This document shows, piece after piece, positions 35,191 to 46,389 of a stretch of DNA of 64,000 bases. The position numbers and the translations under genes are program-made. The stretch comes from Diphasiastrum complanatum. Its lineage: Eukaryota; Streptophyta; Lycopodiopsida; Lycopodiales; Lycopodiaceae. Position 1 is the stretch's first letter. Each line of letters begins with the position of its first letter. The notes beneath the pieces are model-generated. The model had not been told where the DNA came from. It did no database searches and was given only the letters and a program-made list of their open reading frames with translations. The DNA lies in contig CM055094.1 in the NCBI GenBank assembly GCA_029204225.1, positions 17,628,625-17,692,624 on the forward strand, in the 5' to 3' direction.

Positions 35191-35639
35191 TCTGCTTGGT
35201 TTGCTTCCTAGGAGTCAACTTGGTAGTCTTGGGTTGTGGAGTATTTGATTTCGTTTTTTATTCAAGGGGCGGCTTGCGGGCGGTCATCTTATTCCTTGAC
35301 TTCTACCAAAGGTGGTGAGATTGCTGCCAGCCAAGTAGATAATTGATTGAAAATTTTGAAGATCAATGCGGAAAGTGAGTTGCTTTTGATCAAAATTTTT
35401 GTAAGCCTGGTACACCAGATGTAGGCTTTGGTGGCCCGTCCATGGTGGAATTTGAAATTCAAGTGTCTTAGAACTTGTTCAACCTATGTATACCACTGAT
35501 TCATCATGTCATCTTCACATAGAACGAGTTTGAGTGTCTTATGCATATCAGGAATCTTTTCACAATGGTCTGAATCCGAATCGGCCATTTTTGAAAAAAA
35601 ATTAAGTTTTTTAGAAGTTCTCTGGAGTGGCGTCGGATG

Positions 35640-36400
35640 GAAACTGGCGGCTACAATGGTGCATGCAAATTGTCAGGGACAGTGGCGGATGCAATGACGG
35701 ATGCAATGGCGGATGCAAACTGACGGATGGAAAATTGTGGATGCAAACTCGTCGAATATAGTGGCAAATGAACAATAGGCGGATGAATACCTGTTGAATA
35801 CAATGGAATGTCCTGATACAGACAATGGTATCTGCCTTTGATCTCATAGTAAACTAGATATCTAAAAATAAAGTGAAACTCGTCATGAACACTAGGCAGC
35901 TTCAAATGTAAAAAGTAACTAAGCCACCAGCGGACGGGAACGCAAAAAGTAAGCTGGCAGATGCAAAAACAAATGGGAAACAGATGTCAAATGGAAACTC
36001 AAAAACTGGCGGATGCAACAGAAAGAAGTCGTCGGATAGAAAAAACAAAAAACTATAGATGCTGATGGTAACACCGTGATGCTAGAGTGGAGAATTGGAA
36101 ATGAAAGGAAAAAATGTTATAAGAGTGAAGAAATGAAAGTTTGTGCGAGTAGGGGATGGAGGATGAATCAAACAAAAGAGGGACGAAACACAATCAGAAT
36201 GCAATAAAGAGCGGCTAAATCGAAACAAAACACAAGATGATTGCCATAATTTGCCAATCACACATGAACTCGTCCAAAAATTGTGTGAAGTAAGAATGAA
36301 CGGGGCGGCCGACGTACTTATACTCAAAATTTTAGGTCAAGCGTCAAATGCAAATTTCATCGAATGCAAATGAAACGGTAGTTGGCGAATGCAAATCGTC
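35640..36400. repeat. Minisatellite-like region with GGCGGATGCAA words
   Basis: GGCGGATGCAA, GACGGATGCAA and GGCGAATGCAA variants recur at irregular spacing (densest 35680-35720, again near 36010 and 36360). It sits between gypsy integrase and the unknown ORF, where an LTR would be expected. Confidence 0.6.
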
Positions 36401-36539
36401 GAATGGAAAAATATTTTTGATTTTTTGAACAAGTGTAAAACCAATGGGTTTACAGAAATTGTGGAAAAAAAAATATACATAGAAGGAAAAAACAGGAAAG
36501 TATAAGGTAAAATATCGTAAAAAGATATTGCTACACAGG

Positions 36540-37330
36540 ATTTACTGAAAATTTATCCTCATAGTACCTCCGTAGTCGGCTACCATTGACTAATGTGTCA
36601 AGGGATATGCCTTCTAGGGTCTCTAATTGGACTACACCATTGGTGAAAATTTCTTGACAACATAGGGGCCTTGGCTACGGAATTTCAATTTCCCAAGATG
36701 GACCTTGGAAGATGTATAAAGTAAAACTTTATGACCATCATGGATATCCTTAGTCTTCACATGACAATCATGCCAAGCCTTTTGTCGTCGTTTATGAACT
36801 AACCGTGCATGATAAGAGATAAGACATGTTTCACACAGTTTCGTCAATGCAAAGAGTCGATTCTGAACTTGGTATTGATAAGTACTATCATCACACAAGT
36901 CAATGGTATATGCTAAAGTGACACGTAGAGAAGGAATGAAAAACTCTACTGGCATAACAGCCTCTTGGCCATATATCAGCTCAAATGGTGTTTTCCAACC
37001 CGTGGCTCGCTTTGGCGTTGTTCGATATGCCCAGATAGCATAAAATAATTTTGTTTCCCAGTCAAATCGACTTGTTTCTACTATCTTGGTCAAGACTTTA
37101 CAAATCATTTTATTCATAGGTTCAGCTAATCCATTACATCTAAGATAGTATGGGGTGCTCTTTCGATGTATAACGAAGTAATGAGTCATAATATTTTCAT
37201 AGAAGAAGTGTGCTACAGATTTTGCATCTGCTTTGCACGTTGCTCTAGCCTCTATCCACTTGGTTGCATATCAGATCCATTTTGACTAGCTTTCATTTGA
37301 GTCAAATATGACATCTCCTAGATTATAGGA
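36540..37330 (-). pseudogene. Ty3/gypsy integrase C-terminal half
   Basis: The clean frame 36632-37189 has STPYYLRCNGLAEPMNKMIC, with the NG and E positions of the integrase core, then AYRTTPKRATGWKTPFELIY and GQEAVMPVEF, hallmarks of plant gypsy integrase. It ends with a basic tail and FRSQGPYVVKKF. Upstream, EARATCKADAKSVAHFFYEN (37190-37260) extends it. Downstream the strand reads a final GSRLRRYYE-type end near 36560. RT, RNase H and the N-terminal zinc finger are absent. It would insert the element's cDNA. Confidence 0.87.
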
Positions 37331-37589
37331 ATCAGAAGTTCAACACAGACCACCAATGGATGATGTGGCAAACTTGATAGATCTTATCCAAAGTGGATAT
37401 GGATAAGTACAATGAGTTGTCCCACACATGCAGGATGCAGCTTAGAGAGAGATTATGGTGATTATGTACTTGATCCATGATGGATCCATTGTGAACCTAA
37501 TGATGAGAAACATTGGTTTGTGAAGCAATTGTAATTAGACGTATATCTTCAGATTGTGCTCAAAAAGACAATATTTTGTGAATAAATTT

Positions 37590-38075
37590 GCTAGAGAATG
37601 AGGTTCTCCAAAAAGAAAATGAAAATCTACAGAATAATTGTGAATTATTACAAAAAATCATAGAGAATACAAGAAAAGACATTAATCAAATGAAAATTGA
37701 ATTGAATAATAGTCGTTCTGCATACTTACAACTATTGAAATACGTGACTTGATAGGTAAAAAAGGTAAAAACAAAAAGACAAAAGCAAGTGATCAATACA
37801 AATATTCATAATTTGTCATCAATAGGAGGCTATCAAAAAAGAAGAATTTATGCATTCAAGTAAGTTTTTGACTATTGGCCTTCGCAATTTTTTTTTCCTT
37901 CAAGAGTTTAGATCTTATATTATTTTTGCATGACTGTAGATTGTAACATTAATAATCTATTATTCTATTTTTTCTTTTTTACAGATCTGCATTGGTTGGG
38001 AATCAAAATGTGAAAGACAATGCTACTATAGGCAAATCTTTTGAGGTGAAAAAGAGGAAGAGAGAGTCAGAATAA
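37590..38075 (+). pseudogene. Coiled-coil ORF with a spliced basic tail
   Basis: A frame from about 37590 encodes LLENEVLQKENENLQNNCEL, KDINQMKIELNNSRSAYLQL and LKYV, a predicted coiled coil. Two stops (37750-37755) follow, then the same frame continues KKVKTKRQKQVINTNI and GGYQKRRIYAF. A GT-AG intron (donor AAGTAAGTTT near 37859, acceptor TTTTTTACAG ending 37983) would join this to SALVGNQNVKDNATIGKSFE and VKKRKRESE, then a stop. The basic end resembles a nuclear localisation signal. The coil and the ending LQLLK are like those at 10628-11240. Family unknown. Confidence 0.4.
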
Positions 38076-38079
38076 AACA

Positions 38080-39400
38080 AAACTCAGGAACAAGACGAGG
38101 GAGATTGTCATCTATATCCAAATCAATAGAGGGTGGGAGAGGAAAAGATAGAGTTAAAACACATCGAAATTTAGGGATGAGACGAAGGGGGCTGTGTCCA
38201 CCAACTCAATCACAGGTCGATCAAAGATAAATGTACTCAGGGAAAGAAAGACCTCTAGGTCAGGAGTGGCGGTGAGAGCAAACTAATGAGTGAAAGCATC
38301 CCACAACATCGCTTGCCCTCCATCCAGGCAATACTATTGCATGTAAACATCAACAGCCGAAAAAAGAGAAAAAAAAAAAAAGGGATAGTTGTTTTTTTGT
38401 CGCATAATTTTTTTGTAATAACCAAAAAAGAATTTGCTTGCCTGCTGCTCCTGCAATGGATGAGGGGGAGGGAATAACTTCCCTCATACTATTCATTATG
38501 AAAAAAAAAGTACTTTGAAGTAAGATTTAAACTTTGGAAAGCTAAAGTCTTGCTTTTTTCTAAGTTTCAAAACTTAGAAAAGTTTTGTAATCAAAATTTT
38601 TTGTAAAAGTCCTAGGGCAGCTATGGAAGAGATTAATTGATGCCAATTTCTCAAAAAATCCATCAATTGTTGAAGACAGCAATTGGTATTTGCCTAGCCC
38701 AATGCTTAACAATGATACAATCATGATACAATCACTTGTATTGTCTCAAACTAACACTACATAATAATCTACAATTTTCTTTCATGCTAAGAATTTGACT
38801 CATTATTCAGAGCATGATGTCCCCTTTTTTATGTTGGGTAAATCCTATCCGTACCATTCATATGAAGGTGTATTTGTTTCATGCTTTTTTTCTTATGTCG
38901 ATGGTAGTTTTGAGGTGTCAAATCTACTGGAAGTTTGAAAACTTGAGTTTGTAGCTCATTGAATAGTGGATTATGTTATAGTTATTTGTATGATTTTTTA
39001 ATGCACCGCTTCATGCAAGTTGAAGCTTTTGTAGGAAACAGAGTCAGGACTCAGCCCTTTGGCTCAAGAGTTCTAGATCCCATCTTGTGTCAAGAAGTAG
39101 TTTGTCCACCGTTCCAACTTGTTCCACATATTTATAATGATGGGGGTTTTGCTTATATCCTTGCTGCCTAATTTTCGATATTTCTATCAACCCATAGAAG
39201 CCCCAAGTTTAGATTTGAAAATATCAGTGTTAGTACTCATAACCTCGTCGTCCAACCTCAAAGTTAAAGACCATTGGCTTCATCTTGTATAATAAATGGA
39301 CCAAAACACATTCATTTTATTATATTCGTAACTTTGTACAAAGGACCAATGAACTGAGTTTTTACTAGCTTTCCAAAGCTAAATGGGCAGACTAACTTAA
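38080..39400. other. No gene recognised
   Basis: AT-rich, with A-runs near 38370 and 38500. No supported exon or repeat. Confidence 0.4.
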
Positions 39401-39419
39401 TCACAAGTAAGGCTGGCAC

Positions 39420-40585
39420 AGAAAGAGCAAAACTGATCCAATGAAGCTCCTAAATCCCCATGAAATAATAAGGTGATTGTTAAATTCACCACTTCCATTC
39501 GCTCAAGATCTAACATAAAGGTAAAATTGGTAAAAATGCTAAGTTCAAAAATCAAGGAAACCAAATTGTATTGATCCAAGTAACTTAGAACTGAAACTGT
39601 TCGAAATGCCAACACCACTATAACTTAAGAAAAGTGATAGAAAAGACAACTTTGGAAATAGTTCATAGATGATGAAACTTAATCTTACCTCCACGATAAA
39701 TTGAGCCTAAATCTTGCCATTTTTTGCTTCCATTACATGTTTTAGAATTGTTAATCCTAAACCCCGAATCGTGTCAGCTATCTCCAGGAAAAGCCCTTCT
39801 CGTCAAACATCATCTGCGAATAAGTGGAGATCACCAATAAGTTACCAACCTTAAATTCTACAGGTGTTAGATGGTCCACAAATAGGCATTACACCTACTA
39901 CACATTATCAGTCCAAATGGTCTTGCTACCAAAATAAGCTCATCTTCTATGTGTGGTACCATTAAGACAAAGACTACCTCAACAAGTAGTTGTCCATGCT
40001 GACTCATATTTTCCACCACAATTGGACAACCCATACCCTGCCCACCCAACTCTAATGCCCAGCTAGCACAGTTATCAGGTTGTTCCAGTCCAATAATACT
40101 GTTGTCATGTTCCCAACCTTTTTTTAAAATGACAACGTGCATAATGCATTATACCATAAAAATTACTGTTTATAAATCTAATATGATCAATTCAGCAACC
40201 ATCAGGAATACCTTTCTCCACTATTCTTCCAGTTGCCAACCTCGGTGAGTAACAGTCTGCAGGAAGTGCATTTGCTCAACCAAACAATTTGAAGTTTTGA
40301 AAACTTTGAGGTGAACTTAACCTAGAACATCAAGAACATGTTTAGAATTTATGCTTCCCAATGATTAAAAGCAAAACATTGACTAGGTGAATACCTTGGC
40401 CCCATTAGGGACAATTTTTCAAAGCTCTCGAATACGATCTTGAATTTGTTGCCGATCCTTAGGACGTGGCTGAGAGGCCTCACCAGGGCGGACCCTTTTC
40501 CTACCACTCGTTGTTGATTCTTCAGTTCTTTCTTCCAGACAATGATCCATCCTCCATTGCAGTACTCAGTCTTTCAGCTCCCCAT
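39420..40585 (-). pseudogene. LONESOME HIGHWAY-like bHLH gene, decayed
   Basis: Five minus-strand blocks match the C-terminal half of plant LHW-like bHLH factors. 40585-40396 has RKRVRPGEASQPRPKDRQQI and QDRIREL-stop-KIVPNGAK (basic region and helix 1), with donor GTATTC. About 40340-40205 has QMHFLQTVTHRG (helix 2). About 40130-39979 has SWALELGGQGMGCPIVVEN, with donor GTAGTC. 39813-39689 has FLEIADTIRGLGLTILKHVM (acceptor CGCAG, donor GTAAGA). 39509 downward is a possible last exon. LHW family proteins pair with TMO5-type bHLHs in vascular development. A TGA in helix 1, a TAG after KNGKI, a one-base shift before FLEIAD and loss of the loop show it is dead. Introns are kept, so it is not a processed copy. 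The N-terminal half was not found. Confidence 0.82.
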
Positions 40586-40785
40586 CCTGAACTGACACGC
40601 TCTGCTTTCAGCTCGGCTGGCTTTATATAGCTCAAGCTCGCCCTCCTCTACTAAAACAATGCGCTCTGCTTTCAGCTTATTCTGATACTGTTCCTCTCTA
40701 TTTTCAGCGTCCTCGCTGTATTTGTTCAAAGCCCACGCTCGCTGAAGCTCGTTTCTCTAATTTGGCCCAAGCCAAGCGCTTTGTC

Positions 40786-40869
40786 TGCTCAACTATGGTG
40801 GAAGGCCCTCACCTAGGGTCTCTTGTATGCTCAACTATGGTGGAAGGCCCTCACCTAGGGTCTCTGTCT
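40786..40869 (+). repeat. Two tandem 42-base units
   Basis: TGCTCAACTATGGTGGAAGG and the following 22 bases occur twice in a row with no visible mismatch. Confidence 0.93.
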
Positions 40870-41004
40870 TCGTTGTAAGGAGAGCCTTGCTTCAGCAAAG
40901 GGCCAGACTTCCAATCAAATGGTTGTATAGGATTCCAATAATTGCACCCTCATCCTCATCACTAAAGCTAGTCAACTCAAAATTTACTTCCATTGGCATA
41001 GATA

Positions 41005-41240
41005 TGGGGGGGGCGGGGGGGGGAGGCCCTGCCTGAGGGCCCTTGCCCGATGGCGGGAGCCCGAGGGCAGGCCCCACCAGCAAGGAAGGCCCGAGGGCTT
41101 CGGGCCTTCCCCTACGTAATGCCATTGTGCGAAGGTTTTTTTGTTTTTTTTTTCGTTTTTTGGCCGTACGGTACGGCCGTACGACCGTACGCGTGGACCA
41201 ATTTTTTTTTTCAGTTTTTTGCCGTTTTTTTTTCGCAAAT
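41005..41240. repeat. GC-rich hairpin block with GTACGG palindromes
   Basis: A G-run, then GCCCGAGGGC and GGCCTTCCC words that can pair (41040-41115), a T-rich stretch, and GGCCGTACGGTACGGCCGTA (41162-41181) followed by CGACCGTACG. Composition differs sharply from the AT-rich flanks. No coding domain is seen. Confidence 0.65.
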
Positions 41241-41302
41241 TTTTTTACGTTTGTGTTGGAATGTGGATGTGGACAGCCAATGACGGGCTGCCGCATAGCA
41301 CA

Positions 41303-41392
41303 TGCACATTCCACCGGAGAGAGGAGAGAGAACGTGCATTCCACCGGAGAGAGAATGTGCATTCCACCGGAGAGAGGAGAGAGAACGACAGA
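41303..41392 (+). repeat. Three tandem CATTCCACCGGAGAGAG units
   Basis: CATTCCACCGGAGAGAGGAG and variants occur three times; the middle unit is shorter. They adjoin the GC-rich block. Confidence 0.9.
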
Positions 41393-41529
41393 TTCCTAAA
41401 AGAGAGAAAATTGGATGGACATTATGCTCCTGGAGGTGGTCCCAAAATACAAAGGACACCTGAGCACAAGGCATTACGGTTCCAAGTATATGAAAATTAT
41501 TAATTCCAAGACCCAAAAAAAACAAAATG

Positions 41530-41790
41530 TGCCAAGGTAGACTTGTCTTGTTGACTAAAGTACTTCTACTTCAATGGCAATTAGTTCATCCACATATAAT
41601 ACCAAGAAGATCATGGCCATTTTCATTCATGATATAGAAATTAGTATCACATTTACCTCTCAAGGAACCAAATCTCAAGAGATATTCATCAATACATGAG
41701 TTCTAGGTTCTTGGAGAATTGTTTACACCATACAAATGTTTCTTGAATTTACAAGAGATTATCTTTACCTTTAATTGCAAAGCTTTGAGG
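41530..41790 (-). pseudogene. Copia reverse transcriptase fragment
   Basis: The minus strand reads KKHLYGVNNSPRTQNSCIDE, YLLRFGSLRGKCDTNFYIMN, then DLLGII, matching the copia RT stretch LYGLKQ-PR.W through FLR.-CD.N.Y to just before the YVDD box. Several stops and drift show long decay. It belongs to neither neighbour element. Confidence 0.7.
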
Positions 41791-42898
41791 TTGAGATAGT
41801 GCTCGAGAATGAGTTATCCTCAAAAACCTACATGTTATAGAATTTCTCGGTTTTTTGAAGGCTTTTACTTATAAAAAGATATGCTTGTATAAAAAATAGT
41901 CTGACATTTTATAATTTTTTGAGATAACTTGTCGGTTCCATCCTATAGTTTGCCCATTTTTTTGAGCACTAGGTTGAGATATTTAAGCCTCTCTTGGTTA
42001 TCATTAATGCAAAGTCAATAGGCATCTTTGGCTGTCATTGCCTTAACACCCTAGTTGAATCTTGTTCACTTCTTGTATTGTGTGTAAGAGGGGGCTATAG
42101 AAATGCAAGGACTTAAAAGTCAAGACTCAAATGTTATAACTTGGAATCAATCTAGGAAAATCATGAAACACTACTTTTTAAAATGTAGATTTTAGTTCTA
42201 CATCTAATATCTATCATCCGACATCCATCTTCCTACAACATCCTCCTAGCCCTCCTAGAAGCTCTTGTGCAATGGTTGCGATAGGCACCTCCTCATCATC
42301 ATCATCGTTTGAAATTCAAATAGCTTGCTAATATGTCCCCCAAGGACCTATTTCGTAGTTGTTTTGTTCCGGATTAGATTCTCAATTTTTCTCATTTTAG
42401 GGTTTATTGTGTTATAACAATCCAGATCAACACGAAATCTTCATAAAAATGTGATCATATTATTCTTGATGTGCATAGTAATTCTCAAAACAGCCTTTGA
42501 AACAAACTTTTAAAAAAATTAAGAATCCATTTTCAAAAAAATATCAATATGTATGAGTTTTTTAGAAAAAAAAAAATTCTAATCCACTTTTCCAAAGTTC
42601 CTAACACTAAACTTTGGAATACGTTTGCAAGACAAAGCCATATTCTAGTACATACTTGGGTGAAACAAATGATATGTTTTTGGGATTTGGACATTTTCAA
42701 TAATCTATCACTAACTATGTTGTTGTTGTTGTGATTTGCATTACCATTAACTACATGCACTAATGTGCCATGCTTGACATTGGCACGTCATGTATGCTCT
42801 CTAAACTAGGAAAGTAGATTGACAGCCCACGATCCTATGCATGGATGGGAGAGTGGGTTGATAGCCCACCATCCCGCCATGATAGTATTTTGTACCTT
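41791..42898. other. No gene recognised
   Basis: AT-rich sequence between the copia RT fragment and the LTR at 42899. Just before the LTR, GACAGCCCACGATCC...GAGTGGGTTGATAGCCCACC forms a short repeated pair (about 42820-42870). Confidence 0.4.
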
Positions 42899-44280
42899 TG
42901 ATGGGGCAAGGGAGATAGAAGAACACGAACAGAGAATAGAGCAGAATTATTGCGGAACAGCTCTCCCGTTCTAATCGGCTGCTAGGTGCCAAAAATAGTC
43001 TAATAAGCAGTTTATGCTAAATGTAATCACAGCTTTAAGTATTCTGATTGCCCAGCAAGATCTTAACAATTAATTCATATTCTAAAACAAGAGTACAGTC
43101 CACCGAAGATATTAGAGATGGCTTGTATGTGGTACTACTGAAATCAAATTCAACGTGAAGTATAGTTCTGATAAATGGAAGAGCAGTATAATATCGCGAG
43201 CTCCTCAGGCGTTGAAGACAACCATCATCTGATCATAAACTGAGGAGTCGTAGACGTCTGTGTTCTAATCAGAGTGAGTAAACAAGCGCGATCAAACAGC
43301 AATGAAAGTGCATTCAATCACAACAAGCATTCATCTACGTTGTACACAGATAAAAGCAAGTTGTTGTTATATTACACTGAAGCACAATACAAATAGCAAT
43401 TACAACAAAAAATGACGGCGCAATTCAGAGGCTCAAATAATGTGTCTCATGGACGGAGCAACCCGTAATCTGTGCTTGGATGATCTATTTATATATTTCA
43501 TCCATGTATTAATTACATTGAATGTTTGTCATCTAATTAGGAAAGCCGTTGTACTTGGAAGTATATGGCTTTTGTGACAACTGTACACAATATTTATGGT
43601 CAATAATTCAGCATTGTTGATGCAGACGAGGACGTCGTTGGAACATTCCTCGTTTATTTTAGACGACCTTCGGGATTCTTCTCTCTCTTCGTATTTTTTT
43701 GCAAAAAGCCGAAGGTGCCCTCAAAAAGCGAAGATGTCTTGAAAATAGTTTAACTCATGAAAGTAGATGACCTTCGGGAATTTTCTCTCTCTTTGCATTT
43801 TTTGAAAAAATGTGAAAAAGCCGAAGGTGTTGAAAATAGTTAAACTTTTGAACTATGCAAGTTTTCGCATTTCGGGGAAATGCGAAAAAGTCGAAGCTGT
43901 TGAAAAACATAGTGTATTTCTACAGACTGTTGAAAAGGTAATGTATTTCTGCAAACTTGTTCTAAATGCTAATTTCGTGGAAGTTGTTGAAGATGGCCAA
44001 GTCTTCAATGACTTCAAGTAATTGAACTTAACATCTGAACTTGAAATTATGATAGGATTGGTTACCCTTTGCTGGAGATCAACCGGAAGCCCGTTGTAGA
44101 CGTTCTTCAAATAAATTGGATGTCTAAGTTTTGTGATTCCTGCAGGTATCAGATGAGCAGACGTAGAACCAAAGTTGGTTTCACCTGACCCTAGATCAAT
44201 GTTCAATACACGTGCAAGAAGAATCATGAAATAGAATTAGTCATTCACCAAGGAGAAAATTGTGGGCTTAATTTCCAACA
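42899..44280 (-). repeat. 3' LTR of copy F
   Basis: 1382 bases, TGATGGGGCAAGG at one end and TTCCAACA at the other (TG...CA). It contains variants of AAAAAGCCGAAGGTG (43690-43910) also seen at 27010 and 58230. Confidence 0.85.
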
Positions 44281-44520
44281 GTCCCCCTTAAGGTCACAGT
44301 TGGCGCCTTGGTATCTTCGTCAGGTTCAACATGTTGAAGAACTTTGGGTGCTTGATCCTGGGAAGCGCTTTGGTGAAGATGTCTGCGACCATTTCTCTTT
44401 TGGAGCAGTATTGAAGGATCACTTGCCCTGAGAAAACTTTCTCCCGAATGAAATGGTACTAAATTTCTATGTGCTTGGATTTGCCATGAAATCTAGGATT
44501 CAGTGACAGTGAAATACAAC

Positions 44521-44866
44521 TCAAGTTGTCACACAGAATGGTGGTAGCATTAACCGAGTGTCATGTAAGTCGTGAAGTAATAACCTGATCCATACAGCTT
44601 CTTTTGAAGCTTGGCATGCTGCGATGTACTCTACCTCTGTTGAAGAAAACGCAACTGATTTCTGCTTCCTTGAGCTCCATGAAATTGGTCCCCCTGCTAG
44701 ATAGAAACAAAACCCGGAGGTAGATTTTCGGGTAGAGACTATTCCTCCCCAATCTGAGTTTGAGTAGCCTCGCAAGACGAGTGGGTCGATAGCATTTCCA
44801 TCGTAACATAAAATGTGATCTAAGCTTCCCTGAATATATCTCATCACTCTCTTTAATGTTTTTCAA
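44521..44866 (-). pseudogene. Copia RNase H (copy F)
   Basis: Overlapping frames give GYSNSDWGGIVSTRKSTSGF, then CFYLAGGPISWSSRKQKSVA, FSSTEVEYIAACQASKEAVW. The catalytic DxW and the E in TEVEY are present. The end (44521) reads into [10 protein letters not shown] and the last motif HIEI..H is not in frame. RNase H would digest the RNA template. Confidence 0.9.
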
Positions 44867-45800
44867 TGAGAGATCCTAGGATTAGACATGAATTGACTTA
44901 ATGTGCTAACAGTGTATGCTAAATCTAGTCTAGTACACAACATTCCATACATCAAAGATCCTATTAGTGAATGATAAGGGTACATTGTTATGTCGAGTAC
45001 TTCACTATCAGAATCAGCACTAGTAGGTTTAGTCAATACAATACTTGGATCCATTGGAGTATCAATTGGTTTGCAAGCAATCATATGATACTTTTCTAAA
45101 ATGCCTTTTAGATATGTTTGCTGGCTAAGATAGATCTTCTTCTGAAGTCTATTTCTAGTAATGTGCATTCCTAGCAAAGAAAGGACAATTCCTAAATCAG
45201 TCATGTCAAATTCCTTTGACAGATCACTCTTAGTAGTGTGTAGAAGAAAAGTGTCGTTAGACAAAATAAATGCATCATCTATGTAAAGAGCTATATGAAC
45301 TGAATTGGTGTCTATATGCTTTGAATAAACATTACAGTCAGCTGAATTGTTTGCAAATCCCAATTGAATGAGATAAGAGTTGATTCTATCGAACCATGCT
45401 CTTGCGGCATGTTTCAGACCATAGATTGCTTTGTGCAGCTTACATACTTTGTGCTCTTGGCCTTTGACTTTGAATCCTTCTGGTTGAAAGGTGTACAGTT
45501 CCTCTTAGACATTGTCGTTGAGAAATGTTGTCTTGACATCCATTTGGTGCATTTCAAGGTCTTCCGTAGTTGCTAATGCAATCAAAGTCCTGATTGACTG
45601 CATCTTGACGACAGGACTGAAAATTTCTTGATAATCCACTCCTTGGACTTGAGTGAATCCTTTAGCCACCAGCCGTGCTTTTCATTTTGCAATGGAACCA
45701 TCAGAGTTGATCTTCTTCTTGAAGATCCACTTGTTGTCGATAACTCTCTTGTGAGTGGAGAAGTCGACCAGTGTCCAGGTTTGATTCATCAAAAGTGAGT
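44863..45800 (-). pseudogene. Copia reverse transcriptase (copy F)
   Basis: 44863-45363 is open and has ALYIDDAFILSND (YIDD variant of the catalytic YVDD box), EFDMTDLGIVLSLLGMHITR and IYLSQQTYLKGILEKY. The strand continues upstream through LHKAIYGLKHAARAWFDRIN and MQSIRTLIALATTEDLEMHQ to the frame at 45682. In-frame stops occur near 45362, 45508 and 45681. Apart from those three the polymerase is complete. Confidence 0.9.
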
Positions 45801-46389
45801 TGTACTCGCTTTCCATAGCTTTTTGCCACTTCACAACATCCTTGGACCTAATTGCTTCCCATAGATGCTTTTTTTTTATGGAATGTGATTTTGGAGACTT
45901 GCCTCTAGAGTGCTTCCCATAGATGCATGATTCACAAAAAAAAGATTTCCTATCTAATAAAGACGGGAAATTCAAACCATCAACTGAATTATTACAACGC
46001 ATATAAGAAAGCGATCTTGTATTCATGTGTCCAAATCGATTATGCCACATAACAACACTGTCGTTTACATTTTCATTAGAGATACTAGCTAATGCAACTG
46101 AATTAGAGAGTACGTAAAGATTTGCGACTCTAGTGCATGTAGTCAAAGTAGTATCTTCCTCGAGTATTGTACACTGTTCAGATGAGAAAGTAACAGTGTA
46201 GCCCTCATCAATTATCTTAGAGACTGATAACAGGTTCTTTGACAACTGTGGAACATGAAACACGTTAGGAACACAAATGGACAGATTGTTGTTGAAGCTG
46301 ATCTTCACTACTTCTTTGCCCTCCACGCGTATGCTGCTAGAATCTCCAAGGTAGATAAATTGGTCTCTGCTGTAAGCTGTGTACTCCAT
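45682..46389 (-). CDS. Protease/pre-integrase/RT in-frame fusion (copy F)
   Basis: One 235-codon frame reads late protease (FLGDSSS-like YLGDSSSIRVEGKEVVKISF, VFHVPQLSKNLLSVSKI), the HHCC module (MWHNRFGHMNTRSLSYM, CESCIYGKHSRGKS), then at once SIKKKHLWEAIRSKDVVKWQ and KAMESEYNSLLMNQTWTLVD, the start of RT, to KWIFKKKIN. The roughly 300-residue integrase core and C-terminal domain are gone without loss of frame. This could be a clean recombination deletion. The product would be an RT-bearing polyprotein without integrase. Confidence 0.85.
   Translation of the reverse strand: MEYTAYSRDQFIYLGDSSSIRVEGKEVVKISFNNNLSICVPNVFHVPQLSKNLLSVSKIIDEGYTVTFSSEQCTILEEDTTLTTCTRVANLYVLSNSVALASISNENVNDSVVMWHNRFGHMNTRSLSYMRCNNSVDGLNFPSLLDRKSFFCESCIYGKHSRGKSPKSHSIKKKHLWEAIRSKDVVKWQKAMESEYNSLLMNQTWTLVDFSTHKRVIDNKWIFKKKINSDGSIAK

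Noticed and set aside
35611..35905. Minus-strand frames rich in His, Pro and Ser
   Set aside because: They read through the GGCGGATGCAA minisatellite.
40892..41503. Overlapping Pro/Gly/Lys-rich or Phe-rich frames
   Set aside because: They arise from the GC-rich and T-rich repeats; no domain, all frames open together.
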